64,000 bases of DNA from Isoetes taiwanensis (Eukaryota; Streptophyta; Lycopodiopsida; Isoetales; Isoetaceae): contig JAJEKV010000022.1 in assembly GCA_021234155.1 (NCBI GenBank), forward strand, positions 6,035,852 to 6,099,851. Reading direction: 5' to 3'. The notes under the pieces are model-generated. The model was not told where the DNA came from and made no database searches. It worked only from the letters and a program-made list of their open reading frames with translations. Within the stretch, counting starts at the first letter, position 1. Each line of letters starts with the position of its first letter. Position numbers and translations under genes: made by a program. This document shows, in pieces, positions 47,079 to 59,689 of this stretch.

Positions 47079-47860
47079 CTACTCGGACTGGCCCCTGGAG
47101 TTTTTCGACTGATTTGGATGCTTCACCGGGCATCCACGCACAATATGACTAGCTCCTCCATAGTAGAGGCAAAGATTAACCTCTCTCCGGCCCTGTTTCT
47201 TGGCAGCAGACAAGGGCTCTCGAACCGCCCGATCAATCTGCATAGGCTCAGGCCCAGACCTGCTGGATTCTACATATTGGACCCGGGCAGGTGTAACAAC
47301 AGGTGCTTGTGAGATGGATGACCGCATCTCTCTTGCCTATGTTCGAAGAATCGATTATCACAATGGACTGCAAATTTGATGGCTTCTTCTAGAGTCTGAG
47401 GGTCCTCCATAGATAACAACATATCTTTGACATCCTCACATAAACCCCTTCAAAAGCAACCTCAAAATGCAACATCATCCAAGGCTATATCTACAGCAAT
47501 TTGACGAAATTCTAATGCATATACTGACGTTGGACGAGAACCTTGTTTGAGATTGCAGAGTTTTGTGACTGTTGTGCACTGATGATCGGTGTCTCCAAAG
47601 CATGCCTCGAGCTCTGCAGTGAAGGCAGCAAAATCCTGCAATTCTGGGGCCCCTTTCTCCAATAAAAGAGCAAACCAACTTAAAGCTGGCCCTGTGAGGA
47701 TCGAACTAATCAACCCAACTTGTTCCTGAGCCGTGGGATATCAATGAGGATAGAGCTGGATCACAAGCTTTATGTGATTCAAAAAACCACGAAGCTTAGA
47801 CCGAGTGCCATCAAACTTCTCCGGCAAGCTAATTTTTAAGATTTGATGCAGGGTACGAAA
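47079..47860 (-). pseudogene. Outer element gag with altered zinc knuckle
   Basis: Gag core words TGPALSWFALLLEKG, FTAELEACFGD and VYALEFRQIAVD lie at 47713-47462. A knuckle-like CLYYGGASHIVRGC lies near 47160, where the second Cys of CCHC is Tyr. The upstream part is frameshifted. Confidence 0.8.
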
Positions 47861-48286
47861 TTAGAATTTGCCCTAACCATTAAAAATGCCTGCTTACATT
47901 TAAGGCTGCCGGAAATACATGAAATTATAGTGTACTTTACCGGAAATCCTTAGAAACTTCTCTGAAAATAGCCTGAAAAAACGCCGGGAATATTTTTTGG
48001 CTATCGGATTTTTATTGGAATGGCCGGATTTTTAAGGGTTGAACCCCCCCAATTTCGAACCCTGATTTGATGGCCTCAATCCAGAGCTGGAAGCAAATTC
48101 GTGTGAAGCGACCTGTTCTCTGAGCTCCTTATTATCTGACTGCAACTGCTGGTATATTTGAACAAGCTACTGGATCTGCTGTAATAAGGGGAAAATCTCC
48201 TCCATAGAGATAATAACCACCAAATATGGATATGGAAATGTTTAGGATCAGTGCAGACAAGAACCAGTAAGGGATTCCAGTCAAAT

Positions 48287-48792
48287 TATCGTGAACCTAC
48301 GCGAAAACAAAGAAAATATGCAAGAAATACGAAGGAAATATGACAAGATCGATGAAGAATCTAATATATGAACAAGAATCAAGAGTACAATGGTCTGAAG
48401 GCAAGTAGGAACACGAGACAGATGCCTAGAAGGCTCAAGACTGGCATTGAACTAGAATGATTTGACAAGAAGGAGGTGCCTCCTTATATATCTAAGCCAA
48501 CGGTCAAGATCGTGCCACTCCAATGGATGAGATCACGCCAAGTGTCGCGCATGCATATAGGTTCTAGAATATTTTAGAACCTCCTAGAAACATGCCCGCA
48601 TATGAGAAAGACATGAGAGAATGTCTTCAACAAGTATTGGTAGCGCACTTGGCAAAGGTTTGTTTGATTTGCAATTAGAAGGTTGCAAGTTCAAATCCTA
48701 TCTTGTGCAACTACCCTTTTGCATCTGTGTGACGACGATCTTTTGTACATACGAGTTTAATGTTCGTATGATACGAATATCTTTATGGTCCA
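48287..48792 (-). repeat. 5' LTR of the outer element
   Basis: 506 bp, plus-strand start TATCGTGAACCTACGCG and end TTTATGGTCCA, followed by ATGTT. The tRNA-like segment lies at 48637-48715. A primer-binding site should lie just below 48287 (minus strand TGACTGGAATCCC), but the tRNA is not identified. Confidence 0.85.
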
Positions 48793-48797
48793 ATGTT

Positions 48798-49790
48798 CAT
48801 AGGAGCTTGGTCAGCTTAGTTATCCCAGCTATATTAGTGGAGCTTTACATAATCACCCCAGTTTGCACATATGTTATAGAATGTTCTTAGTTTGTGTTGT
48901 GAAGTGTATTTGTTTGGTTGTGGCTTTCTCAACGTGTGTAGATACATCAAAATCTTAGCTAACCCAGGAATGAACGCTTTTAATGTAATTCTTAAGGGCC
49001 TTGCCTACAGATTGCACCATCGAGGTGGAGATTTAAAATCAACTATCTTGCGAATTTAAGAACAAAGATTAACCACTCGTTTTAAGATAGTTCTTGAGAT
49101 GTTAAACACAGGCAACATTTCCATCAATATCACAATAACAAGCTTTATGGAATCGATCAAGATGGTAAGGAGGGGCTGTCGACGAGCTCTGCGAAAATCA
49201 ATATTGGTAGTAGAATCAACAAAAGCATCAGTAGAGTTGTCACTTAAGATGATCCTTTAGGTCCTATTGTTGTAAGTTTCTATTTACTCAAGTTCTTCCT
49301 ATTGTTGTGCACACCTATTATTCAGTGTAATTAGTGTATTCTCTGCAGCAAATCAGACTATTAGTGCATGGTTAAAATATGCCTGGTTCATCAGAATGCG
49401 TACCATTTTTCAACATCAGAGCAATTCATCATGCTATAAGCTTCTATTCTGTCATGTATTTGTCACCAATTTTATTTATTCATCTAGTATGGGATGCTAA
49501 TACTTAATTTTCAATTTTTTGACTGTGCAGAGAATTGATTCCTTCTTAGGTCTTGTATTGAGTAATTATTTTCCTTGTTTGAGGCAAAAATGCATCATAT
49601 TAATTTGTAATCCATCTGAATCTTGCTTATTTCCACAATCGTCAAATGATCTTTAATTTACTTCAATTTTCCTCTTGGAAGTGCGCTTGCCAGATTTTCT
49701 ATGTCGTCTCATGTGTCTAGAATCCCTGATCAAATAATTGCAGTGCAATAAGGTCAATTCTTGCTATCATTGAACGGCCTGGACGGACAT
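48798..49790. other. Unassigned DNA right of the nested retrotransposons
   Basis: AT-rich with no ORF of note and no terminal repeats found. It is the right flank of the outer element's target site. Confidence 0.5.
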
Positions 49791-49798
49791 GTTTCTGC

Positions 49799-52770
49799 TT
49801 GAATGTACAATTCTTAAAGGATGCTAACTTTCAAGAAGGCTGCAAGAACACTTGGACAACTGCCTTCAACCGACGTCGAGGCATGGCTGGCATAGTGGAT
49901 GCAATTGCGGCAGTCAAAGGCTTTGCCAAACAGTGGAGCCGAGAGTCTGCAACAGCAGATCATGCTTTATTGGACACCTTGTATCAGGACCTGCTCATTC
50001 TCGACAAGGACTCCTTCCAGGTGTTCATGATCGAGGTATTTTGGCACAGATCCAAACATTGGAGGAGGAGCAAATCCAACAAGCAAAGACGAAGGCAGGA
50101 TTGCAGTGGTTTTGTGATGGAGTCCATTGTACAGGCTTCTTTTTCCGTGCGGCTAAGAGGCATCGCATGACGTCAACCATGTCCTCATTGCTTTTGCCGG
50201 ATGGTTCGGTGCTAACAGAGCCAACCGAATCCAAGCAATATCTACATAGCCACTTTCAGACTTTCTTTGCTGAGAAACATCTTCCCTTTCAATCAGAAAT
50301 GTGAGATGCTATTTTGTCTAGGATTTCCCCCATCATCTCTAACGAGCAGCGCGTGTCAATAGAGGTGGCTATGATAGCTGATGATTTAGGTTCGCAGTCT
50401 TTAATTGACAAGAGGCAAATGCCCAAGTTTGGATGGTTTGCCAATTGAGTTCTTCCAGGAGTATTGGGAATGGCTGGAGCCAGATGTGTATGATGCTTTC
50501 TGTGACTTTCGGTGGTCCACTGCTTTAGATAGAATTCTAAACACAGGTGCCATCTCACTCATCCCCAAGGTCAAGGATCCTTAGACCATTTCAGACTGGC
50601 AGCCCATCACCTTATTGTCATTTGTATATAAGATCTTTGCCACGGCTTTTGCAGAACGGGTGAAGGACATCTTGGCAGAGTCCATCTCAACAACCCAATC
50701 AGGTTTTCTTCCAAAACGATGCATTCTGAATAATGTTGCTGCTGCTTACGAAGGAGTTTATTGGGCGCATAAGCAAAACCTTCCAGTTGTATATCTTAAG
50801 CTTGATTTTGCAAAGGCATATGACAGTGCTAGCTAGGAATTCATGCGTCACTGTATGCTAAGACTGGAATTTGGGGAACAATTCACATCAGATGTTATGA
50901 AGCTGTATGTCTCTGCTCGGGCGACTATTATGTTCTATGGTGAGCCATCAGATGCCTTCTCACTCGGTCGTGGTATTCGCCAGGGATGCCCTTTAGCACC
51001 ACTGCTTTTCACAATTGTTGCAGAGGCTTTGTTACAGTTATTCACCGCCGCAACCACAAAGGACTTCTCCATGGTCTTGCAATGGAGGATGGCACACAGG
51101 AGGTTTGCAATCAATATGCAGACGATACGTTTCTCTTTCTAGTCGCTAATGCTGAGAATCTTGCAGCTGCCAAATTGCTCTTAGACACTTTTTCACTGGC
51201 TTCCGGTGTCCTTGTGGAGTGGCAGAAGTGTACAACTTTATGAACATTGGATACTCTGACTCTAGCATGTGTTCATGATTATCCATGGAAATTACTTGCG
51301 CATGGACGTGCCATCAAGTTGTTGGGGATTCCAGTTGGCATCCATGTTACTATGGGAGCTGCATGGGAGGAGATCATTAAGGGTTTGGAGAAGCACTTGT
51401 TCTGGTGGTCCACCGCAAAGTTATCTCCTGCGGGTCGTATTACAGTGGCCAAGGTCCTTAGTAGTACCCATGTTTATATGGCATCCATACTGTTAGCCTC
51501 GCAGAACAAAGTACGTGAGCTCATTGCAATAGTTCGAAACTTTATATGGGCGGGTACTGAGGAAGGTGTTGTGATTAAGGTGGTGTGGTCGAAGTGCATC
51601 CTTTCCAAATGGGTAGGTGGTCTGGGTATGATGGACTTCTTACTGCAGAGCAAAGTCCTTATTTCAAAGTTCATTTGGAGACTCCTGAATGATGAAGATG
51701 ATTCTCCTGGTTTACACCTTCTTAAACAAGCTCTTGGTCACTGTATCCCTCTAGGCAAAAAGGCTGTCAAACCAGTTCTACTTTGGGCATTATTTCAGAT
51801 TCTGCAGCTTTTTCCAAGTGCTTCTCCATTTTTGCGTGGCTTGTTGACAGCATGGGAGGCAGTCAAACATCCTTTCTGGCCATGCCCCTCCATCCACACC
51901 CTATTGGAGACTCCATGGTGGTGGGCACCACCCTCCGACCCCCTCAAAGACTTCCACTTCCAAAGATCGGGCAGCATCGCTTTGGCGAGATCTATGGATT
52001 CGGCAGCGTTGTCTCTATTCAAGCATGGTATGAAGCAGGTTGCCTGCTATCTTAGCCTAAATTTCAGGCAAAGTTCCTGCTCTCTTGTTGGGATGTATCT
52101 CTATGGGAGAAGGTCGCAGAAAATTTGCCTCTTGTAGTGCAAGTTGGTGTTACTGAAGGAGTGCCATAGGACTGTCATGAAAATATTCACAAAGGCAAGC
52201 ACTTTGTCAAATCAGTATATCGCCTTCTTTTAGCACCACAAAATTTCCGGTTGCGGATGGGTGGCACCTCAGTTCCACAAATACTTTGTGTCGCACATGG
52301 CGATGGCTTTGGGATAGGTTGCTCCACCCTAAAGTCTCTGTACTATGGTGGCAGGTTATCTACAGGTGGCTGCACGTTAATGCCTTCCGACATTGCTATG
52401 ATCCTCGCATATCTGCAGTATGCCCGCTCTGCCTTTCAGCCATTGAGACCTCTTGAGCACTCTCTTTGATTATCCAGAGGTTCAACCAACGTGGTCCTGG
52501 CTACAAGACTTGTTTAACAGTACTTTGGACTGCCGATGAATTCTTTTGGCGTCTTATCCTAATGCATGGCCCTCAGCTAAACAGAGGGCATTCCATCTTG
52601 GTTCTGGTTGGCTTTTATGGTCAATATGGGAGTGTCGCAGACACCACATCTTCCAAGGCATTTATTCATCCGCACATGATGTTATTATGGTGGCCCAGAA
52701 AAAGATACTGACAGCCTATGAGTGCTCCTCTCTTGATTCAGAAATGATGGAACGCATCTAGATTCAGTAT
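49799..52770 (+). pseudogene. L1-type LINE, 5'-truncated, RT and zf-RVT region
   Basis: Rightward RT landmarks: FLPKRCILNNVAAAYEGVYW near 50705, VVYLKLDFAKAYDSAS near 50787, GIRQGCPLAPLLFTIVAEAL near 50968, YADDTFLF near 51115 and LGIPVG near 51320. A 296-codon open frame (51247-52137) carries the thumb region (STAKLSPAGRITVAKVLSST). The C-terminal zinc-finger-type domain (zf-RVT, VLWWQVIYRWLHVNAFRHC) lies at about 52330-52470. The endonuclease is missing, as expected of 5'-truncated insertions. Several stops break the ORF. These motifs are the usual plant L1 type. Confidence 0.85.
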
Positions 52771-53197
52771 CTTTGAATTGATTCTTATCGTTAGTCTCCC
52801 TTTCTGGAGTAAGCACATTGTGCTCCAGGCTCGTGCTCCTGTGGCATCTTCTTTGTGCTTACACGCTTAGATGAGACATGTAAATTTTTATTGGATGATG
52901 CACTAAAAGAAAGATGCGTGAGATTGATGCAGTTGGAAGAACAGATATAAAGCTGAAAATGCAGTTATAATAAAAAGGGGGAATTCTTCTTGAGGGTTTT
53001 TTCTTTATTGGTTAAGAGGATTTTTTTGTTTGCTGGTAGAGAAAATTGCAGGCAATTTAGTGGAGTTAACAGATAACCGAAGAAAATTAAAATGACAGTT
53101 GATGTAAATGGAGAAAAACTTGGCACGCATTTATTTAATGAACCCTATGGAAAAAATATAGCACACGATTAATAAACTTTTTGGCTTTCGTCCGTTA

Positions 53198-53230
53198 AAA
53201 AAAAAAAGAAAAGAAAAAAAAAAGAAAAAT
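53198..53230 (+). other. Poly-A tract, possible LINE tail
   Basis: An A-rich run with interspersed G follows GGCTTTCGTCCGTT. At about 430 bp past the last coding motif it would suit the 3' end of the LINE, but no target duplication was matched. Confidence 0.4.
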
Positions 53231-54336
53231 CTTGTTATCATTGATTGTTGTAAATTTGGGATAAAGTGCTTCTTGTGCTGCTGACGTTGCAACCTGATTC
53301 TTGTATCAGATAATGCAGTGATGGCTTTCTTCTGCATCTCAATCTTCCTAGAAGATAATATCTATAGAAATATACACATGGATATGGATTTTCTAGTATT
53401 AGTTTTAGCAGTCTATTTTGAATTTGTGTAATCAGTAAGCTTAAACATTTGTGATTTTGAATGGAGCCAGTTGAAGAGATGCTGCATTCAACTGGCTAGA
53501 TCTCGGTAGAAATGGCATGGACTGAGGGAGCCTAATGTTCCAAATAGCAGCGTGATGCTAGAACTGTTAGAGAATTTTTGAAATCCTCTGCATGTCTATC
53601 TACAAATTTGTGTTATGCATGCTTAGATCCAATTTCGCATGTATGATTGATACATGGACCAATATCACAGAAAATGATTCGTTGCACAAAACATATAATT
53701 ATACGACTATTTTACTATGGTTTTCATATGATTGTTCATTTGTGTGTGTGTATGCTAACGGTATTTATGCTATGTATTTTTAGTAAGTACTATGTAGCAT
53801 TGGTTTTGCACATGTGTGCTCCTAGCCATGCATGGACATCATCCTCTTATGGTCTAATGTTCAAGGACCCAGCTTTCTCTTGTGTAAGTTTTTGGATTTT
53901 GGAAGTTTTCATGATATTGGAAGTTTTGGGTGATGGAGCTCCTTGCTACCACAATCATACTAATTCTTTGAGTGCAGACAATATTAGGTATGCTTCCAAC
54001 TGTGGTTTCAAATTCATGTTTCTATTTTTTCCATGTTGTAATCAATTGCTTTTTATAGGTACTTATGTGGCTTCTTTCAGCATGGCATTCCCTTATTATA
54101 TGGTCAAGCCCTCTATATCCACCGATTGCCTCAAAACCCGTTCTGAAATCCTCGTGAATGTGTCATTGTAGCATGGGAATCTGCGTTGTCTCTTATGAAT
54201 GTAACTGCAAAGGGTTTGGCTGCAAGATTTGCTAGCTATGGCAACTATGGAAGCCCAAGGTCCGGCAAAATAAGTTGGCATGGCATCTACCTCAAATTCC
54301 ATTTTCAAACCCCTATGAATCTGTCACTATAGCATT
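53231..54336. other. No recognised gene
   Basis: A 174-codon open frame (53647-54171, +) shows no domain or conserved motif and lacks supporting context. I see no repeats of note apart from a short GT run near 53741. Confidence 0.45.
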
Positions 54337-54581
54337 TGAAAACAAGGCACGATACCGAAGAAGCTCGGTTTCCATTGAGAGATAGAGAATCCTTATATAA
54401 CACAATGGTTCTAAAATTAAAACTCACTAAATAGAGGCTAACTACCTTTAGATTTCCTGCAGTTGTTCCAGAAACTCAGCAATCGTCCAACAAATAAAAC
54501 CCTAAACTCTAGGGACAATAGATAACACAAATTAATAACTGACTACAATTGGGATAGATGTCAAGCCTTGTATGTCCAACA
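54337..54581 (-). repeat. Probable 3' LTR of the copia element
   Basis: On the minus strand a polypurine run (TTGAAGGGGAG) ends at 54582 and is followed by TGTTGGACATACAAGG, a typical copia LTR start. TTATATAAGG near 54400 is a TATA box. The far end is placed at TTTTCA (54337) with low confidence; no 5' LTR was found. Confidence 0.55.
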
Positions 54582-54894
54582 CTCCCCTTCAAGATCGTGA
54601 CACTACTACACTTCTCCTGATCTTTTCAGAATCTGCAAAACAAACTGTTGAATAAGTCTGCAATGCAGTACTCCCCCTCAAGATCGACATTCCCCTGCTT
54701 CTATTAAATCCCGTCAAGCTTCAAGCTCTGGTCATTCCCATTTCTTCAAGGCATTGAGGAAATGGTTTAGTGAACACATCTACTGTCATCATGTGAGTTC
54801 CTAGATTTTTCCTTCTTCCACCTTTTTTCTAGTAAAATGAAATAGTATCTCAATGTGTTTGCCTTTTGTGAAGTTGCCGAAATTCTTAGCCGGA

Positions 54895-56310
54895 CTAACA
54901 ACAGCTGATCAATGATGCCCCTTTTTGAACAATGCTAATGTCTAATAATAGTCTCGTAAGCCAAATGGCTTCTTTTGTAGCTGCATATACGACCATATAT
55001 TCTACTTCACAGGTGCTAACTGCAATCCCTCTTTGTTTCTTGCTACTCCAGCTAATGACTCCCCCTTGCAACTTAAAACAGAAGCCAGTTCTGGACTTGC
55101 ATTCAATGGCATCCCCATCATAATCAACATCAACCAAGCCTTCAAGGGTCAATCCCTTATGACGTGTGTGTCTGTAAATGATCCCTACGCACGAGGTGGA
55201 CTGTAAACACGACAGAATTTTCTTAGCTACCTGCGCTTTTTGCTATATTTGGCCTCATGCAAACCATAAAGTGCACTAGAGAGCCTACCACACTTCTGTA
55301 GGACAAGCTGAACATGTATGGCTGTGTTTCTGCTCCATGGGGAGTGGCAACAAGACACAAATTAGAAGAGACAGAGGGAGTGCTTACCTCTCGGGCATGT
55401 GTCATGGTACACTTCTGTAGAAGAGAGTCAATGGCCTTTGCTTGGTGAATGATAACAGTTTTAGTCATGGGATCATGGACCACTTGTATCCCAAGGAAAT
55501 ACTTTAGGGGGCTCAAATCTGTCATGTGAAACCGTGCTGCCAGAGATGCTTTAGTTTTTGTCATCAGCATTGAAGAGTTAGAAGCCAAAATCAAATTATC
55601 TACATAAAACACTACATAGATGACAAATGAACCGAGATGTTTCATATATACATTCCAATTGCTTCATGTGAACTCTTGACTAGTAAATAATGCACGAATG
55701 GTCTTATACCAAAGGCATGGGAATTGCTTCAAGCCATATATGGCTTTCTTAAGTTTGCACAGAGAGAGGAGTATTCTTCATCCATGGCAGAGATGCTGCT
55801 GTGGGCTAGATATGGCTTGTTGAAAGCTGGCGGGTTCCTCAATGGAGGTACTACTATGCAGAGCGATGTAAGCAGACCCCTTAGATCATTTGCTATGTAA
55901 GTAGTCCATCATTCTTGTTGTGTGCTTGCTGGTTCAAGATGACCTTCTCAATGGTTTCACTTCCTGATTTTGTAAGCGACTATTTCTTCACCAGACTCTG
56001 ATTCAGATGGAATTTCAAATTCTTCGCATGGCACATTTTCTTGATCTGGATCGAGGTTTGATTCATAGTTACTGATGGTGTTCAGAGAATCACCTAGTAC
56101 AGAAAGCATGGAATCATCTTTAGATGATTTTCCATCTCTTTTCCCCAAGCTAAAGTCACCTTCATTAAAGATGACACTTCTGCGTACGATAATTTTCTTT
56201 GTGGCTGGTACAAACTGTCTATAACCCTTCGTGGTCTCGCAGTACCCCATAAACACATATGCAATAGCCTTAGGAGAAAATTTACCTGCATGTCTTTCAG
56301 CCGTTGACAA
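54895..56310 (-). pseudogene. Ty1/copia pol remnant: integrase end, RT, RNase H
   Basis: Leftward pieces in copia order: KFSPKAIAYVFMGYCETTKG and GYRQFVPATKKIIVRRSVIF (56310-56200), the integrase/RT linker; FYVDNLILASNSSMLM and MTDLSPLKYFLGIQVVHD (55645-55440) from RT, with YVDN in place of YVDD; and DVDYDGDAIECKSRTGFCF and GVISWSSKKQRGIAVSTCE (55152-54990) from RNase H. The N-terminal half of RT is decayed, and gag and most of integrase are absent. Confidence 0.85.
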
Positions 56311-56322
56311 ATGTGCATATGC

Positions 56323-57280
56323 CTTCTAGAGCCTAGTTGAACTCCAACACAGACCAACAACCTATAGGAGCCCTCCTTTTTATTCCAAAACGACAATGTA
56401 CATCATATTCTTAGAAGACTTCGAACAAAATCCCTCATGCCCACTGGCCTTTTTGGGTGTACAAGTATAATCGAATACCATGACAAACTTGTATAGTGGA
56501 CTACAAGGTGATAATGAAAAAAACTTTAAGCCGACCACTCCGTTGGTCGCAAAACAATGACCCCAACAACATAAGAGTCCATCAAACTGGAGAGAAACCT
56601 CCACTCATCCGAACAACCACCCAACTCCATGAGGCGCCTCATGCCTACAAGGCCATCCATCTACAAGCCGACCAATCACGAACCATGTAGCCTGCAAAAA
56701 CCACCAAATGCGACAACCATCGGGCATGAGGGCCCTAGCCCAACCACGAGGGCCACCAAATCTCAGGCACGAGGGCGAACACACATGGCACGAGGTCCCC
56801 CACCACATCCATAACTGGACTCGCTAACTAGCACGAGGGCCAAACTCTCGCTAGCACAAGGACCATCACAACAACACCAAATTCATTAATGGATGAAAGC
56901 CTAGAAAACAAAGGCACGCCAGAAAAAGACTATCAATCATGAAAAGGGAACCATTACAAATATCGATACTTGGCACGACGACCATCGATCAGCGCACGAG
57001 GACTCAAGCGCAGCAACCATAAAAGCATGAGACTAACGACCAAACAAGGAAACACTCAACTAAAAAGGCCCAAAGAAACGAGGGTGGGAGGGTGGGACAA
57101 GCGACCTAAGAAGGAGTGGCTCAAGAACGGCTGATGGCGAGAAAGGAGGTGGAAATGGACTTAAATACTCTAAAGGGAACCCATCAACTAGCCTCAAGAA
57201 GCGGATTTATCTGCTTATCTCAAAACGCAGATAAATCATACTTCTAGAGCCTAGTTGAACTCCAACACAGACCAAGAACC
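56323..57280. repeat. 40-bp direct repeat flanking an 878-bp block
   Basis: CTTCTAGAGCCTAGTTGAAC followed by TCCAACACAGACCAA occurs at 56323-56362 and 57241-57280 with one mismatch. The first copy is within copia sequence. The block between them has no recognised gene. Confidence 0.8.
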
Positions 57281-57884
57281 ATCCTGAAAAAAGAGGCAGA
57301 GAAAAGTACCAGAATCTACCAGACAATGACCACATCACCACCTCTACAAGATGAGGAAGCCACGAACACTCCTAGCGCAACCTTGATGACGTGGATAGGG
57401 GGCCATAAAAGAGCAAGACTCATTTCTAAACTCTAAAGCTAAACAAAGTCTGACGACCAAATCTAAGCAAGAAAGCACCGGCATGAAAGTTGTCCTATAA
57501 GCACTCAAGCCAAACAACTGAACAAGGCCTATAAGAGAAAGGGTTCTATGCCACACTTAATGCAAAGGAACAGAGAAAGACGGAACACGAGTTTGGGTGC
57601 AAAAATTGAGAGCATGAGGCAAAGGCGGATTTAAACAACTAACGACGCTAAAAGAGATTTAAACAACTAACGACGTTAAAAGAGGATATGAAACGCTCTA
57701 CCAACAAGTAAATGAGCAAGGACATAAGAGCAAGCAAACAAACTATTGAGCTTAACAACTTCAACCTCCATGGACAAAGCAAACTCCTCATTCAAGGGTC
57801 CTTGAAGATGCAATCCTAAGCATATTAAGTCACAAGACATCCGAGTATGCCACTCATACGCCGACCAACCGATGCAACGATGCC

Positions 57885-58006
57885 ACTATATAGTCCTCAG
57901 CTAACAAATATATCCACCCTATGAAATTCAAATGGAACATCGAAACTATATAGTCCTAAGCTAACAAATATATACACCCTATGAAATTCAAATGGAAACG
58001 TCGAAA
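57885..58006. repeat. 60-bp tandem duplication
   Basis: ACTATATAGTCCTCAGCTAA units at 57885-57944 and 57945-58006, nearly identical. A smaller duplication (TTTAAACAACTAACGACG) lies at about 57630-57680. Confidence 0.85.
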
Positions 58007-59689
58007 CTCATAAATTCGAGAAGAGAATCAAACAATGCAAACCTAAAGCCAGTGTGCAACAAGCTGAGATTCACCAAATCATAGGTCCAAACCTGCAAAT
58101 GAGCTTTTCACCACATTTACACAACTAAAGTCGAACATCCGGCAAAACATCGTCCATAGTTTAAAACCTAAAGGACAATCCCCCAAATGTGTGACTCAAA
58201 GGATAATGCAACTAGGAGCGAATGGTCTAGAAATCACAAAGCTAGTGCCCTCCAAATATGTGATAGAAAACAAGCATAAGAGGGAAAAACAAACCCTATG
58301 TGACGAAACCACTCCGAGAAAAAGGCAACTTGGGATATGGATTCAAACGTCTATTCTCTAAAAAGAAAAGCAAGGGAGTGCACACAATAGAGTATGACTT
58401 AAAACCTATGGCACAGTTAGTTAACGAAAGCTCTACAACTTCAATAGTCATCCAAATAAGTGCCGAGAAAACCTAGAGCGGCAAACCCAATGATGCAGAT
58501 GAACTCAGAGAATACGAGCATAGCCAGGAGCACAAACAGGACGAGATGCCACCTAACTATACGATCAAGGGAGGAAGTGCAACACTAAGAGCATTAAATC
58601 TAAAGGGTACCTAGGCAAGATACGAGTGGAAAAGACATGAAGGAGAAGGCAATAAATCAAACAATTTGCCGAGCAAAGTGATGAACAATGACAATTCCGA
58701 AGATAGCTACATAATAATGCATTGCATGGGTCATACAGACTATAAATTGCAAAGAAGATTGTAACAACTAATGGCAATAGTTCCATAAGGAACATCAAAA
58801 TAGCATGGAACCAGCAAAATGGCACGCAAAAAATGGCCAAATAACAAAGAAGGCATTGGATGGGCATTAGACAACAAGGTATACCATGTGAGACTGCACA
58901 AAAAAGTAAGATCGACATCTACCTAGACAAGGCATAAATAAAAAGTCTACAAGCTAAGAATGCATCTACTACCAAGGACAAGAACAGCAAGCCTACTAAT
59001 CAAGTAAAACTAATCAAGTAAAACGGACTATAAAGGCCAACTAGAATACCAAGGCCTTGAAAATGCAAGCAATGGCAAGTAAGGTTACTGTTCAAGGGAA
59101 ATGCAAGGTTGTGTATGGGTATACGCCTAGCCAGTGCAAATGGTACGAGGACAGTGCTGCGTTGAGTCTTGCGCTAGACACGTAGTTATAAATGGGAGTA
59201 ACACAAACTGTTACCTAGGTGAGAGTATGCATGAAATATTAACTGGAAATAAATAGCACTACATAAAAGTGTTAACTGGAAAAAAGGAGCACCAATGATT
59301 CAAAGGATAAAACTGGTCAAGAGGATTTATTTAGAAGAATTTGACAAGCTTGCACACCCTAAAATCCTCAAAATGCACTGATAAACGGCAGACGCAGCTT
59401 CAATAAACTACAACCATTACTTACAGCCCAGATGGACAGCCCGAACATTGTCAAAGTGCACATGGGTTGTCCACACAAAGTAGAATTCCTTGTACAGCTA
59501 GTGATACATGCAATGGGAAGCTATTGGCGCTTAATGAAATGCATGGGGAACATGCTTAAACCTGCTTTGCCATTGCAGATTCTCATGTAAATAAAAGTCT
59601 CAACATAAGAGTCAATACTGCAAAAAACACCTCATAAACGAGCCCACATATAGTCTAAGGCAAAAAACATCTTCTCAGAACTTCCCCAA

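Larger units (their letters stand above)
28698..48797 (-). mobile_element. Outer leftward Ty3/gypsy chromovirus, split by later insertions
   Basis: LTRs at 28703-29156 and 48287-48792 are direct repeats flanked by ATGTT (28698-28702 and 48793-48797). Read leftward from 48.3 kb the order is gag, zinc knuckle, protease, RT (interrupted at 45608/31603), RNase H, integrase and chromodomain. Removing the insert and one copy of its ATGCCAT duplication leaves an uninterrupted RT reading frame across the junction. A purine-rich tract (AGAGGGAGATGGTGTGG on the minus strand) precedes the 3' LTR at 29157. The protein features are closer to Tf1/Sushi/Tcn1-type chromoviruses than to the common Tekay, CRM or Reina types of seed plants; this is inference from motifs. 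Confidence 0.85.

Noticed and set aside
29173-47860. Two separate gypsy elements at 29-31.6 kb and 45.6-48 kb
   Set aside because: Paired LTRs with ATGTT and the continuous RT frame across the insertion show they are two halves of one element.
48637-48715. A functional tRNA gene
   Set aside because: A- and B-box-like words are present, but no cloverleaf with proper acceptor, anticodon and T stems could be drawn.
53647-54171. A 174-residue protein gene
   Set aside because: No start context, domain or codon pattern supports it. It lies in AT-rich DNA between transposons.
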